A stretch of DNA of 64,000 nt from a virus, in IMG/VR virus record IMGVR_UViG_3300030390_001024, positions 1-64,000 of that record; one strand, given 5' to 3'. Of the stretch, positions 52,701 to 62,900 are shown one piece after another (position 1 is the stretch's first letter; each line of letters starts with the position of its first letter). A model generated the notes under the pieces. It made no database searches and was not told the DNA's origin. It saw nothing but the letters and a program-made list of their open reading frames with translations. The translations under genes were made by a program, and so were the position numbers.

Positions 52701-55700
52701 ATAGCTTGTAACATTTCTACAGGGTCTTCTAAACCTTCCACTGATTTAAGAATTCCGTTGTATACTGTATTAGCATTAACTGGTACTGTAATAGGTGTAC
52801 CATTAACTAAAGTAGTATTACCAAAATAATCTTTTTCAATATATGTTATAGTTCCTATATACTTTCTTACTGCAGCAGGTAAATTATCTAAACCACCACT
52901 AAGATATGTTTCTTTACCATACTGCTGTACAGTTCTTAATCCTTCATTATTTATAAAGTCATCATTTCTTTCAACCTGTTGTGCTGATTGTAAATCTATT
53001 ATATCTAAAATATCTGTAACAGATTCTTTTATTTGTGGAACAAAATCTTCAAACGCTCTTGTAAGTAATGTAAGCATATCATGCTCTTTACTTCCTGCTA
53101 TAAATTGTGAGTTAGCATCACTGTATACATCATATGTCTCAGCAAACTCATCTACTATAATATCTAATTCTTCATCTTGATCAAACTTTAACTTTTCTTC
53201 TGTAGGTATAAAATCAAATTTTCTATCTATTAATACACCAGCCATAGAAGATACTATACCATTTGCTACAAAACTTGGTACATATAACTCACCTATACCA
53301 GCATCTCTATCTACAGTTTGATATGGAATAAGCTTGTTAGCTTCAACAGATGACCCTAAAGTTGTAAATTCGTTTGTTGCTATAGGAGCAGATTGAAATT
53401 TACCTGCATCTATATTTTTGAATAATGAAGTTAGCTCATTCTTATGGAATTGATTTAATATACTCTTAATCCAATCTAATATTCTTGTAAACAAAGATTT
53501 TACTTCTGAAGAAGTCTTAGTATTTTTTGGTCCAGTTTTAAACAACTCAAACTGATCTGCCATATATTCTTCAAAGTATTCTCTTTCTAATCTCTCTTGA
53601 CTCATATTAGTATATGTATCAGCAGAGTTTCTAAATTTTTGTAATTCAGATGCTAGACTTTTACCTTCCTTTCTTAGGTTAGCTTTTTGTTCTTTTCTAG
53701 CTATTCTTAAATACTTAGCTTGTTCTTGTGGTGTAAGTATCATTCTGTATACACCGTGAAAAGCTTCATGATATCTAAATGGGCTATTTGCTCCTGTGTA
53801 TATAGTTCCTGAAACATCAAGTCCGCCAGCTATATCATTTATGTTTAAAACAAATGATCCTACACGTGTACCTGTAGTTATTAAGTTACTTCTTAGGGTA
53901 GTAATATCAGCTATACCTATATAATCAGGTAATGTTTGTGAAGCCCATACAGAAAAAGAATCAATAGTTTCTATATTAGTAGAGTTAAAAGATCCTTCAA
54001 CAATCTTATTAGCACCTCTTAATTCATCTCTTTCCTTTAATAGGTCTTGATATTCTTTACTATCTTTAAGTGCTTTTCTTCTATTTTTATTGCCAACCCT
54101 CTGAGCTATTTCTTCTCTTAATGCTTCTATCTTATTTAAAACAAACTTTAAACTTCTTACTTCTTCTAAAACTTCTACCTCTTCTGCTATATCTGGTAAT
54201 ACTTCTATATTCTCTGGTGCACTTTCTTCTATTAAAGGTGTGACAGATATGTTACCTTTAGACAATTCTCTTTGAATTGCTTTAGGACTAGCTGTTGTTA
54301 AAAGTCTATATCCTTTTCTTAATTGATTAGGATCTATAGCTGTTTCTAAGTCTGTTAGAAAATCATCTATATTAGCACCTTCATCTATAGATGTTGTAAA
54401 ATTTTTGAAAGAAATTATTCCGTCTCCTGTTTCTTTATCTTCATTAATTTTATTTAGTAAAGGTTGTATTAAATCTCTTGCTGATGATCTATTTTTTTCT
54501 GCAACACCTAACTCAAGATCTGCTGGAAACAAAAATTGTTCATCTCCTACATTCTTATATAATGTACCAGTTGACGTTCTATTTTCATTAGATATTTCAT
54601 CTTTAACTCTCATCCTAATCCTACCATTCTTATCTACATCTAAGAATACTTTTCTTCCAGTTCCAGGCTTAGCTGTTATAAATATTTTACTTTGAGTTTC
54701 TTTATTAAATATTTCATTAAAGTTTATATCCTTTACTTTATTATTTTTATCAAGATTTTCATTTACAGTTTTCTGAGCTCTATTAATAAGTCTTAAAAGC
54801 TCTATATCTAAATCTACCTTTTGTTGTACTTTTGTTTTTGAAGTAACAACTGAATAAACCCCATTAGGCTGCTTAAGAACAACCATGTATCTATTAGTTC
54901 CTCCTTCTACTTTTTCTTTCCATAGACCTTTTTTTAATGCGGCTTTAGTCTCATCTCTTAATATATCTAATGCTTTACCATCTAGATTACTAATGACTCC
55001 TGGTGCTGCATTATTTCCTCCTACACTAATATCATAAATTATATAGTTTCCTAAATTATCAGAGCTAAATTTTAAATCTTTTAATTGAGTAAAAGTATTT
55101 GGTTTTGTATAGTTATCATAACCCTCAAAGAAATTTATTCTTATACTATCTGGTAATTGACCAAACAACACCTGACCTCTACCGTCTTCATTAACTACTT
55201 TTTGTATTGCTTGATTTAAAATTGCAGCCTTTGCAAAATTTTCTCGTATATATTGTAGAGTCTGTACACCAGATGATAAATTAGATTGAGAATCTATATC
55301 TATTCCGGTTAAGTCTTTATCAAATTTAATTACACTCTTCATATACTCTACATCAAAGTCTTGTGACATAACTGCTTTGCCATCTTTATCTTTAAAATTA
55401 AACCTTTGACTTGGTAAATATGCAAATACATTATTAGCCTCTTCTTCAAGTGGAGTTATATCCTTGTTTGCCTCATATAAGTCATTGATCTTTGTTATAA
55501 CATCAGGATCAATAATTTGTATACCTATATTATAAGTGTTGCTGTTCTCTTGTATATATGGGTTTGGTTTTAATCCATTAGCAGGTACAACATAATTTTT
55601 TGATGGTAATTGTTCTACTGGTTTTATAAATAAATTTAATCCCTTTAATTCTTCTGTAGATAGGTTGTTAATAATTAAATCTGTTCTAGCATTAGCACTT

Positions 55701-58700
55701 TCTTTAGGCTCAGTATAAGCATTTTTATGTGACCAAGCTTCTATCATTTCATTAGGACGCATTTTAGAATACGTATTACCTAAGACATTAAAATTAATTG
55801 GTGCTGCTAAAACAAAATTATTTATAAAGTCTTGTTCTGAAATAGATATTGAGTTCTCTAGGTTAGTATAAAAGTCATCACTAAACTTTTTCATAGGAAT
55901 AATAAATATACTTTGTTGAGCACCTTTATCAAATGATGTTTTGCCTGTATTAACTACAAATACTTCTCCTTGTTTATTAATTATTCTTTCATTCTTACTT
56001 ATAGATAGACCATTTACTCCACCAAATCTATATACCCCTCCTGTATCAACCTCTTTTTCTAATGTTTCAGCAGCTTGAAGTGCATCAGCCTTTTGGCTGT
56101 ATACGCCCAAACTATTAGCACCAATAATTTGTCTATACTCTGCAGATATCTTATTGCCTTTCTTATCTAATATTGTATAAGTAGATGTATTTTCTCTATC
56201 TCTTTTATTTATAACCTTTTCTTCTACATCAACCACTGCACCCTCAAAAATAACATTTGAAGGTTTTTGTCTTACTGTTTTAAAAATAGAAAGATTTAAA
56301 TTTAATTGATCAAGCACGTCTAATATAGCAGGGTTCTCTTGTGCGGGTCCGTTTATAAAATTTTGAAAGCCTGTCTCATTTTTTACTTCACTTTCTGTTG
56401 GAACATTTTGTACTATGTCACCACTTGGCAACGCTACTGGATAACCACCTGACCATATTTTTTTGATAGCATCATAAGCTGTTTCTATGTTAATTCCAGC
56501 AGAACTCTCCTTCCATTCTTCTATACCTAAAGAATCTCTATTAGGTATAGCTTGATATTGTCTAAACTGTTCTTCTAATGTTCTATTTAATATAACAGAA
56601 TTAATTGTTGGTGTTACTTCTGTATTTTTTATACCAGCATTATCTAAAATTTGTTCTACATCTTTTGCACCCTCTTTTGCAACTTCTTCTTGTGACTTGT
56701 CTGCTTCTTCAGTTATTTCTATAAGTTTATTATATCTATTTAATACTGGATTAATTAAATTATCAATAATTATATTATCTTCTAATACGTCTGGGTCTAA
56801 TAATCTACCTGCATATAGATATGAATTTGATTGATCTATTGAAGCTGTATCTCCTGTTTCTAAAAATACTTCTGTTGCTTCTGGTGTTAAGTAAACATCT
56901 CTTGAACCTAAGGCATTTAGCATTTGGTTTTGTTTACTTAATTTTAATTGTGATTTAATTTGTGCTGTTATTATCTGTCTTTGATTAGCCTCTAACATTT
57001 TAAAATACTCTGCAGATCTATTTATTAAGTCTTCCATTTTATTAGGATCCAATAAATAATCTATAGTATTGTTAAACAAAAATGCATCTTGAGATAAAGC
57101 TGCATAGTCTACTATTTCATTAATGGCTTTGTCTACTGCGTCAGCATCAACAAATGTTCCTTTATCAACTGCTAATGACTTTAAATAATTATCTATTGGG
57201 CCCTTTAACTTAGTCTTTTTACGCTGATCAAAAAATCCTTTTTCTGTTAGATTATCATTATATACTTTATTAATTCTATCTAGATTCTTTTTTTTCCTTT
57301 TCTTTTCCTGGAGAGATTTTTTATTTCTTTTGATTGCAACCTTATCTAACCCAGATTGATTATTAGTGTTTTGTTCTAGTAGTGCTATCTCTTCTTGTAA
57401 TCTATCTATTTCAATTTGTAAAGATTCTTTATCTAATAAAGGTGTAACATCACTAGCAGCCATATTACCATACAATGGAGTTGACTCTAATGATTGAGCA
57501 ATTTTTATTTTTCTATTTAGTGCATCTTTAAATGCACTCTGAGTAAACATATAAAACATCTCTTGATGTTCATGTGCTCTTTTTAATCTCTGTTCATCTC
57601 TATATTTTCTTGTTCCAGGTGTAAACATTTCTGGCTTGTATCTAGGTTTAAATATGGTTTGCTTGTTGTTAAACATATCACCATACTCAGAAATAAGATC
57701 TAATTGTTTCTGTATTTTAGATCTTACTTTTTGTATACTGCCAAATTCATTAGCTGGAAAAGCTTGACCTAATGTTTTATCATCTAGTTGAGAATACCCT
57801 TCCATATCTTGCTTATAAAAACCTATTGAACCCTGTTTATATAACTCATGTATATTTTTAAATTCTAAAAAAAGATTTTCATTAAAATAATCATACTTAT
57901 CATTTCTTGAAATAGCATCATCCATAGCATTGGATGCTTGTTTCATAGCAGACATTTGTAATTGTTTCTTGTTTAATAGACCATCTATACCAGTTCTACC
58001 TTTTTCAGATAAATCTTCTGTATTACGTATAATATCTGATATTACTTTTTCTTCTGCTTGTTTTGCCTGTACATAATCAGCTCTAGAAACTTTACCTCTC
58101 ATTGCAAATATTTTAGGAACCTGTTGAAATAAAACATTTTGATAAGGTCCAGCTAAACCACCCATCAAAAATCCTGATAAAAATGTATTTAACCCTTGTG
58201 CTGTAAACTGATCCTTTACACCATCCATTGCAAATGAACCATATAAATTTTTAGTAGCTGAACCGGGCTCTCTAAGCAAGGCACCATAGTAACCTTCATT
58301 AGTTGCAGCAATTGCTTCTTGTGAAACTTCTTGTAATCCCTCTGCTATTCCTGATGCTCCATATCTTAACATCACACTTCCTAAAGCCCTTGGAGCACTT
58401 TTCCACCCAGCAGCTGCAAATGCTCCACCAATAGCTTGATAAGGTACACCTAAAGCTGTTTTACCCTTTTTATAAATTCCTTTTAAAGCTCTACCTGAAA
58501 CAGCATCTACTAGTGGATTTGTTCTAAATACTTTATCAGCTAAATTTTTATATCCTCTTCTCCAACTTCCAAAAGCTCCTTTTAAAACAAACTTGTTTGA
58601 TAAATATATTATACCAAAGTTTTGCATTTGTGTTCTAAATGCAGCTTGAGCAGCTTTTACTTTTGTATCAGATAGTTGGACTGCTGTAAGATCCTTACCA

Positions 58701-59893
58701 GGATTTTGTTGTGATAAATATTTTAAATGATTTTGTTCTACTCTATTGCTAACCATACCAGATTCAAGTTTAGCTTCAGATAAAGCAATATTAAATTGTC
58801 TTATATCTCTATAGAAACCACCAAAAACATTATGGCTTTTAGTAATATTAAATAAATTTTGTGCAGCATTACCTGATGTTTGCCAATTCTTTATAGCAAA
58901 AGTAGTTTCTGGTGCAACAAATCTTCCAAAAGCTTCTGCACCACCAAAAAATAATTGTTTAGCATTATCAGCATCATTAAGTGATCTTGCTATAGTCTCA
59001 CCGGCACTTGCATATCTTTTAACATCAAATAAATTAGCAATAGATTTCCCTCCTTGGTATAAGATTCTACCTGTACCTGCTACAAAAGCAGCAAAACCTG
59101 CTGGTGCTCCTACACCTGTGGATGCTAATGCAGCTGACCCCATTGCCAACACTAACTCTTCTACTGCTATAGATGCAATAATACCTGCTGTATAACCAAA
59201 GCTTAAACCAGTATTAGTCAATAAACCAATAGCTCCACCTTTACTTGTTGAACCTATTCTCATAGCATCTTCCATAGTATTTGCTGCTACTAAATCTGGA
59301 GCTGAAAAATAACCATCTCCATCAATTAGATCTGCTATAGATCTATAGGAAGATCCAGCACCAATCCAAAATTGACTACCTAATTGATCCCAAGCTCTAC
59401 CTAAATCATCAACCTTACTACTATTAGCATTATAATTACTTTCATTATTTGCATAAACATTAAAACCTAACTTATTATAATTAGGACTAGCATAAAATCT
59501 ATCAAAATTACTATTTTTAATATTACCATAATCTGGTGAAGTAGCTACTAAATCATTTCCTGATGGTTGAATTGCTGCTGCTTTTAGTTGTTCAATTGGA
59601 CCAAGATCAGATATTTGAGTTTTAGTGGGATTGTATCCTATGTCTAACAATCCCGGGTCATTACTTGAAACATTACCAATTACTTCAGGACCATACTTAA
59701 ACATATCACTTTGATACCTGTCTACGTTTAATAACGCAGCTGGGTCAGCCATGTTCAGAAAGTCTGGACCATACTGTTCTGTATCCATCAATGACTGAAT
59801 TGTTTTATATGGTTTAGCATTATTTATTAAATCAACCTGAGGATTGTTATCTTTAATATTTTCCTGTAAAGATTGTGGATCTTGGTTTTCCAT
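46730..59893 (-). CDS. Virion RNA polymerase mega-protein with zincin domain (4387 aa)
   Basis: Asp3510, Asp3512 and Asp3514 form the DFDID motif (GADFDIDQAYIH), the metal-binding catalytic site of crAss-like virion RNA polymerases, relatives of two-barrel RNA polymerases. MTDNAKEFL (from 3755) is a second conserved block of that family. HEAFH (2042-2046), followed by EREYFEEYMAD, is a zincin metalloprotease site. Residues 220-278 are hydrophobic (GIIASIAVEELVLAMGSAAL) and could make a membrane pore on ejection. Such enzymes enter the cell with the genome and transcribe early genes. At 4387 aa it is about twice the 2180-aa single-chain enzyme of phage phi14:2, so several cargo proteins appear fused. 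Confidence 0.88.
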   Translation of the reverse strand: MENQDPQSLQENIKDNNPQVDLINNAKPYKTIQSLMDTEQYGPDFLNMADPAALLNVDRYQSDMFKYGPEVIGNVSSNDPGLLDIGYNPTKTQISDLGPIEQLKAAAIQPSGNDLVATSPDYGNIKNSNFDRFYASPNYNKLGFNVYANNESNYNANSSKVDDLGRAWDQLGSQFWIGAGSSYRSIADLIDGDGYFSAPDLVAANTMEDAMRIGSTSKGGAIGLLTNTGLSFGYTAGIIASIAVEELVLAMGSAALASTGVGAPAGFAAFVAGTGRILYQGGKSIANLFDVKRYASAGETIARSLNDADNAKQLFFGGAEAFGRFVAPETTFAIKNWQTSGNAAQNLFNITKSHNVFGGFYRDIRQFNIALSEAKLESGMVSNRVEQNHLKYLSQQNPGKDLTAVQLSDTKVKAAQAAFRTQMQNFGIIYLSNKFVLKGAFGSWRRGYKNLADKVFRTNPLVDAVSGRALKGIYKKGKTALGVPYQAIGGAFAAAGWKSAPRALGSVMLRYGASGIAEGLQEVSQEAIAATNEGYYGALLREPGSATKNLYGSFAMDGVKDQFTAQGLNTFLSGFLMGGLAGPYQNVLFQQVPKIFAMRGKVSRADYVQAKQAEEKVISDIIRNTEDLSEKGRTGIDGLLNKKQLQMSAMKQASNAMDDAISRNDKYDYFNENLFLEFKNIHELYKQGSIGFYKQDMEGYSQLDDKTLGQAFPANEFGSIQKVRSKIQKQLDLISEYGDMFNNKQTIFKPRYKPEMFTPGTRKYRDEQRLKRAHEHQEMFYMFTQSAFKDALNRKIKIAQSLESTPLYGNMAASDVTPLLDKESLQIEIDRLQEEIALLEQNTNNQSGLDKVAIKRNKKSLQEKKRKKKNLDRINKVYNDNLTEKGFFDQRKKTKLKGPIDNYLKSLAVDKGTFVDADAVDKAINEIVDYAALSQDAFLFNNTIDYLLDPNKMEDLINRSAEYFKMLEANQRQIITAQIKSQLKLSKQNQMLNALGSRDVYLTPEATEVFLETGDTASIDQSNSYLYAGRLLDPDVLEDNIIIDNLINPVLNRYNKLIEITEEADKSQEEVAKEGAKDVEQILDNAGIKNTEVTPTINSVILNRTLEEQFRQYQAIPNRDSLGIEEWKESSAGINIETAYDAIKKIWSGGYPVALPSGDIVQNVPTESEVKNETGFQNFINGPAQENPAILDVLDQLNLNLSIFKTVRQKPSNVIFEGAVVDVEEKVINKRDRENTSTYTILDKKGNKISAEYRQIIGANSLGVYSQKADALQAAETLEKEVDTGGVYRFGGVNGLSISKNERIINKQGEVFVVNTGKTSFDKGAQQSIFIIPMKKFSDDFYTNLENSISISEQDFINNFVLAAPINFNVLGNTYSKMRPNEMIEAWSHKNAYTEPKESANARTDLIINNLSTEELKGLNLFIKPVEQLPSKNYVVPANGLKPNPYIQENSNTYNIGIQIIDPDVITKINDLYEANKDITPLEEEANNVFAYLPSQRFNFKDKDGKAVMSQDFDVEYMKSVIKFDKDLTGIDIDSQSNLSSGVQTLQYIRENFAKAAILNQAIQKVVNEDGRGQVLFGQLPDSIRINFFEGYDNYTKPNTFTQLKDLKFSSDNLGNYIIYDISVGGNNAAPGVISNLDGKALDILRDETKAALKKGLWKEKVEGGTNRYMVVLKQPNGVYSVVTSKTKVQQKVDLDIELLRLINRAQKTVNENLDKNNKVKDINFNEIFNKETQSKIFITAKPGTGRKVFLDVDKNGRIRMRVKDEISNENRTSTGTLYKNVGDEQFLFPADLELGVAEKNRSSARDLIQPLLNKINEDKETGDGIISFKNFTTSIDEGANIDDFLTDLETAIDPNQLRKGYRLLTTASPKAIQRELSKGNISVTPLIEESAPENIEVLPDIAEEVEVLEEVRSLKFVLNKIEALREEIAQRVGNKNRRKALKDSKEYQDLLKERDELRGANKIVEGSFNSTNIETIDSFSVWASQTLPDYIGIADITTLRSNLITTGTRVGSFVLNINDIAGGLDVSGTIYTGANSPFRYHEAFHGVYRMILTPQEQAKYLRIARKEQKANLRKEGKSLASELQKFRNSADTYTNMSQERLEREYFEEYMADQFELFKTGPKNTKTSSEVKSLFTRILDWIKSILNQFHKNELTSLFKNIDAGKFQSAPIATNEFTTLGSSVEANKLIPYQTVDRDAGIGELYVPSFVANGIVSSMAGVLIDRKFDFIPTEEKLKFDQDEELDIIVDEFAETYDVYSDANSQFIAGSKEHDMLTLLTRAFEDFVPQIKESVTDILDIIDLQSAQQVERNDDFINNEGLRTVQQYGKETYLSGGLDNLPAAVRKYIGTITYIEKDYFGNTTLVNGTPITVPVNANTVYNGILKSVEGLEDPVEMLQAMYAFSQTNPQTEAVVNQIFENSGINMPESYVEDFTFEQFPLGITNPNFLIKILNSFTNFRVEWFFTQRDMMGNTIIHSASQRDDSNNQLNSWSEGYSSKLQLWQDDSNIRKNALNALVTIKADLTPKDTLIEADVLSERSGELSKLLFDNLGISISPGYISFSRLMARTNISKAQRQYLSFYPDVQPMTVNDINVFYELVDKEVDIFSPQGTESKLKKLALANASFDETIGATVFKNSNNDLVNSHQQPTFNLRKTRALNSTSERARLLQDDYLTNNFLLNSPAFNVLANNNQVKTSRISGTKVLRSLSADLDVKSSLTLKSTDYGKYTPAEFLLHNINNYLGYYNTLNRKPLKSIVVKDPVSGVDNEVVISANLIRVMESSNTGDQTTLPIIKAVEKVQGRDVITDEVLEAFYNFVENEYNRIVRENGPDRTTDVIEGYNTGEYRAKTFANNETLLRIDIRSALIQEALSEEPAAFEQALRAAKLNKKSFKRSLEINLDAKFKDFNSLIDKLNIRNRINKKIIRGLTAGAVGAVKETAESTAAMYNLISSDSLYNLKQVFLSNYLNVKSLNELYLSDQAKVLEGFTNKSKRAKGNNNSFLPAETYLTDPSSGVMHETNKINLVSFYEPTLESALSPKNIKIADAQAYGTVKTTRHIEFGIGNMTPALASALNKIEAGEVLQWDEIDGLVSQGNMLNSKKYAYFDGETYIKMSYTTLTKELTSMQDSDGMWVAKTGQEKLHNLRVNLEALDKENESISIAAPESALKMMRKNLNPISDLNGQPDGFTQDATTIYAKYFGLQQINPSNKKQITLQSQMKTINTSEQDPNNPVSQKIITSYNKNLKHRSRLKYNAKVRLTFNVEDIKSEIDASKLNNIVSPNLALFSKYAVNSLQASQSNSNLIEFFSSDENNQLKYNLDNPYTIVKYEQLFLTYFSQGVFQEKVNGTSVALVSSLGKNIYRRVFSIEEVNGKVTPDRQEVIRENEFLNGNFVLDNRNLDDLNTGDPLPAGGVIILDRLRYNLKEYKDGKYQGQRYSEAIMPPQSKEVNDLLAYKSKSRRYKNNIPDVVSEMYAVRIPSEDYHSAFNVKVVDFLPNFMGGSAMFSNELIEVSGADFDIDQAYIHMKEFYVENGEFKAYEKNYSSYINYVNKKVNETGNQYSEAIKLYKLQGVIISDSLVDIDQTPAENAGFSKNAIGALKVLGMPITQNDFNKYIKKNKQAPYEAPVSNELVDQKRYLVSNDYLTSGTEPIAYRPSNLDLLNDVWASVQGFAGFSERINQLGKDIDTLTGQTIAFTNNKGASIGSVVSPNLYLSLFKEYKISLGTLKFELDNESYTTFGGTLNKEGKRKQDLMSSLIVAMTDNAKEFLVSKLGLNAHATRMLSNMIQIGVPLETSILLLNQKVIQDIYTKIENDDSQSIQGIKKSINNLIERDDKGKIVKGQVPNYEILKRGVGVNLEGAELQGVVQTFSTIMNISDFTVKLNSWVSLNNGLGKNIDSISLRVETMDEFVNNPYYIKVRNMLSNSYVSGLGEQLEDLNKNILPKMFLSQTPRVKLITTALVRNLDPETYKNSEYARSKVKKDILAFITFGAYQNIDENNPLSNGVLYPGQDNEQGSVWNAVQQLRISDPGNFFLFNFVTTYKPNDKGNASGLYLALANTWRRLNRLQKYDLQTSFNKLYNDPDTRGYAKTIIDYIMVKDGLQLATGSLLESMSPYVLGDYLSAINSTEKYLASQAYIDSGANRGFVQNYLLSASNAKLLPAKFSEASDKEIAIRRIDITDEQTGRITTVFERNDAEKTPAELKGSPLQFGAGFMFGNRPTFNQMLAKPEVSEKNSEVVESDKPIEQTTKVPEIFRNQSVNMDITNEEISFNSINIKDTKELDAAQASIAEATENITSEELGILETEEFNISEQRQELIGQLDMFDPSISHPEITEFWDNNIEDGSFKTEVKNFKRENNINSLEDLLDLYDTNPNSMWSSPQDLIDQIKKCNL

Positions 59894-59909
59894 ACTTAAC
59901 TATTAATTA

Positions 59910-62900
59910 TTATTTTGATTCTTTGCTTTTTGCATCATAAGCTGCATCATTATTTATTTTCTGATTAGCTATTGTAGCTAGTACAAAATCATAATATTCA
60001 TCATAGCCCATTGTGTTTTGATCTTCACCACCTAATATTGTTGAAAGTGATTCTTGTCTATAACCATTAGGAAATTTAGTAACATCAGATTCATAAAAAT
60101 TTAAATAACCATCTACATTTATTTTACCACCAACTTTTTGAAAACTAACAGATCCATGCCCAGCATTATCTTTAAAATATGGTGCAGGATAAGCTGTTGG
60201 TTCAATTGTAAGTATGTTATTATTTGTACTAGCAATTCTTTTTTCTAATGTAGTATTGCTTTGAGTAACTTCATAACCTAAAGGGTTTTCCTGTATAGTA
60301 GAATTTCTAGGAAATATATATGTAATCCCTGATCTTATAACTGATTGAATATCAGATAATGTAACATTGTCAGGGTAAACACTATTGTCTGTATCTATTA
60401 GTGCTTTTACTAAATCATTATTAAAGTTGCTTAATTGATATGCTGCATAAGGTTCGTTTTGTAGTTTACCTGTATTATCTCTAATCTCTGGTCCAAAGCT
60501 ATCAAAGAAAGTTAAGTTCATTGCTAACTTATCTGCACCTATGGTTTGTTGATTTGCTATTCTATCATAAACATATCTAGCAGCTTTATTTTGCCTACTT
60601 GTTATATCTATAGCATCTGCAGATAAAATGTCCACCAAATCATCATTCTCTTCTGCGCTTATTGTTGTGCCTATAAAACCAAAATTACCTGCTCCACTCT
60701 TATTATTAGCATTAATTTGTGCATAAAAATCACCTAAAAATTTATCTTGTGATGTACCTGCGGTTGGTTGTAATGACAAGTTTGATGAGTTAGCTACATT
60801 AAATCTTATATTACTAGCTTCTACAGAACCAATTCCAGAACGGTTATTCATAAATGTTCTTGAAGGGGTGTTTTTCATTAAGGTATTTATTCCACTTAAA
60901 AATCTATCATATATTAAATTTACATTCTTTTCAAGTTGGTCTTCATCTAAAGCAGGTACTGACTTATATGGACTAATATTTTTGCCACCAGAATACTTAT
61001 ACAGCATTTCCAATTCATCTTTTGGCCTCAATTCTTCTTTAGTAGTCATTAGATTACTATTATTCAAAGGACCAAAAAAGTCAATTTGTTTATTTTTATC
61101 TATCTCCCCTGAATTGATTTTTGACATATGAAGCTTTAAAAAATCATCCCTACTTATAATAGATTTAGTTTCATCATCTATTGGAAAAACATATCCATTA
61201 TCTAATAATAACTGGATATTTTTTTCTGTTTGACTCATGTCTTCTTTCTTAGTATTTGATAAAGAAAGCTCCTCTAATTTTCCTTTCTTATACTGATCTT
61301 TCATAGCTAAGTCTACAGCAGTATTATAAAGTTCAATCTGCGTTGCTAATCCAGGAGTTGATATACTTGTTCCACTATTAAATAGTTTATTGCTTATATT
61401 CATAAAAGGACTCCTAGGAGATGTATCAATACCATTCTTATGTGCTTGAGATGCATCAGAATAATATTTTTGTAATTCTGCAAATAGACTTTCTATACCA
61501 GCTGCATATTCATAGTTATCAGTTGGTAATTGTTCTTCATCTAATTTTTTATTACTAATCTTTTTAACAACATCTTGTAAATTACCTGTGTAATAATCTT
61601 TTGGTTCATTTGGATCAGGGTTTTCAACTAAGGGAATCTTATAATATCCTGCTCCTTTTGCAGCATCTTTATATAGCCCTGAAGTTGCTATCATCTCTTC
61701 TAACATATCAAGTCTGGAAGTCAATAAAACATTTTTATCTTCATTCATTGCAATCATATCCATTTCATACGGAGTGTCTGATCCAACTATTTGATTCTTC
61801 TTGTTTACAAAAAAAGTTGCACTTTTGCCTTTTATTGGATTTACTTGTTGATTAACATAATTTGTATAATTTCCTCCTCCTGCCTCTATCAGTTTTAACT
61901 CTTTATCCCTAGCAGCCTTTTTGCCTGCTGCAATATCTTCTAATCTATACTTTTCTACTTGTAAATTCCAATCATGTTTATACTTTAAATTTTCTAATTC
62001 AAAGTTATTTTGTTCTTGAGTAACTTCCATTTCTCTCATACTAAATTGTCTAGCAGCTGTACGTACATCTGTATCAATATTGTAATTAGACAAAAGAGCC
62101 ATTGCTTTATTAAACAATGCTGCATCATCTGGATCTGAAGTAGCAGCAAACTGATTAATTTTAAATAATCTATCTAAATCAGCTTTCATTATTTCTGCGT
62201 CACTCAAGTTTTCATTTCTAATATTTTCATCTAAACTATTAGGAACTACACCATGATTAGCTGCATAGTTATCCCAATTTACATTTACTTGATTTTTCTT
62301 TCTTAATTCATATTCTTTTTTTGATTGAAACTCTAGATTCTTATTTTCTATTCTAGAAATTTGTTCACTAGCCCAAGCATTTAATCCTTCTTGTTCTGTT
62401 GCAAATACACCTTTGCCTACCATAGTTTCAGCAAAATCATAAGCTTGTACATAAGACTTAGCATTATAAAACTTCTGTACTCTAGGGTCATCTATTAAAG
62501 CAGACATAATTTGTTCATATGCAGCTCCTTCTATTATGCTTCCATTCTTTTGTGTTATTAAAAAATTCCTATCTTCCATAAAAATTGGAGCTCCTGTTGT
62601 TGGATCTACTTTACCTGAATTTTTTATATTGGGCATAGGCATAGATATAGTTAAACCGGGATCTAATTCTGATAAATACTTTTGTGCATTTTGTACTAGA
62701 TCAGCATCTAAAATCAATTCAGGAAGTGGTTGACTTTGTAAATCACCTCTTTCAGATTCTATAAACTTTCTTCTGTCTATTTCAAGTTTACGTAAACTTA
62801 CTTCACTATTTGCTAACTCTCTTGTTTCTTGATTTCTACTTGAAGCTAGATTCTGGTATTCTTTTATAGCATCATTATATGCTCCAGTCCATACCATATC

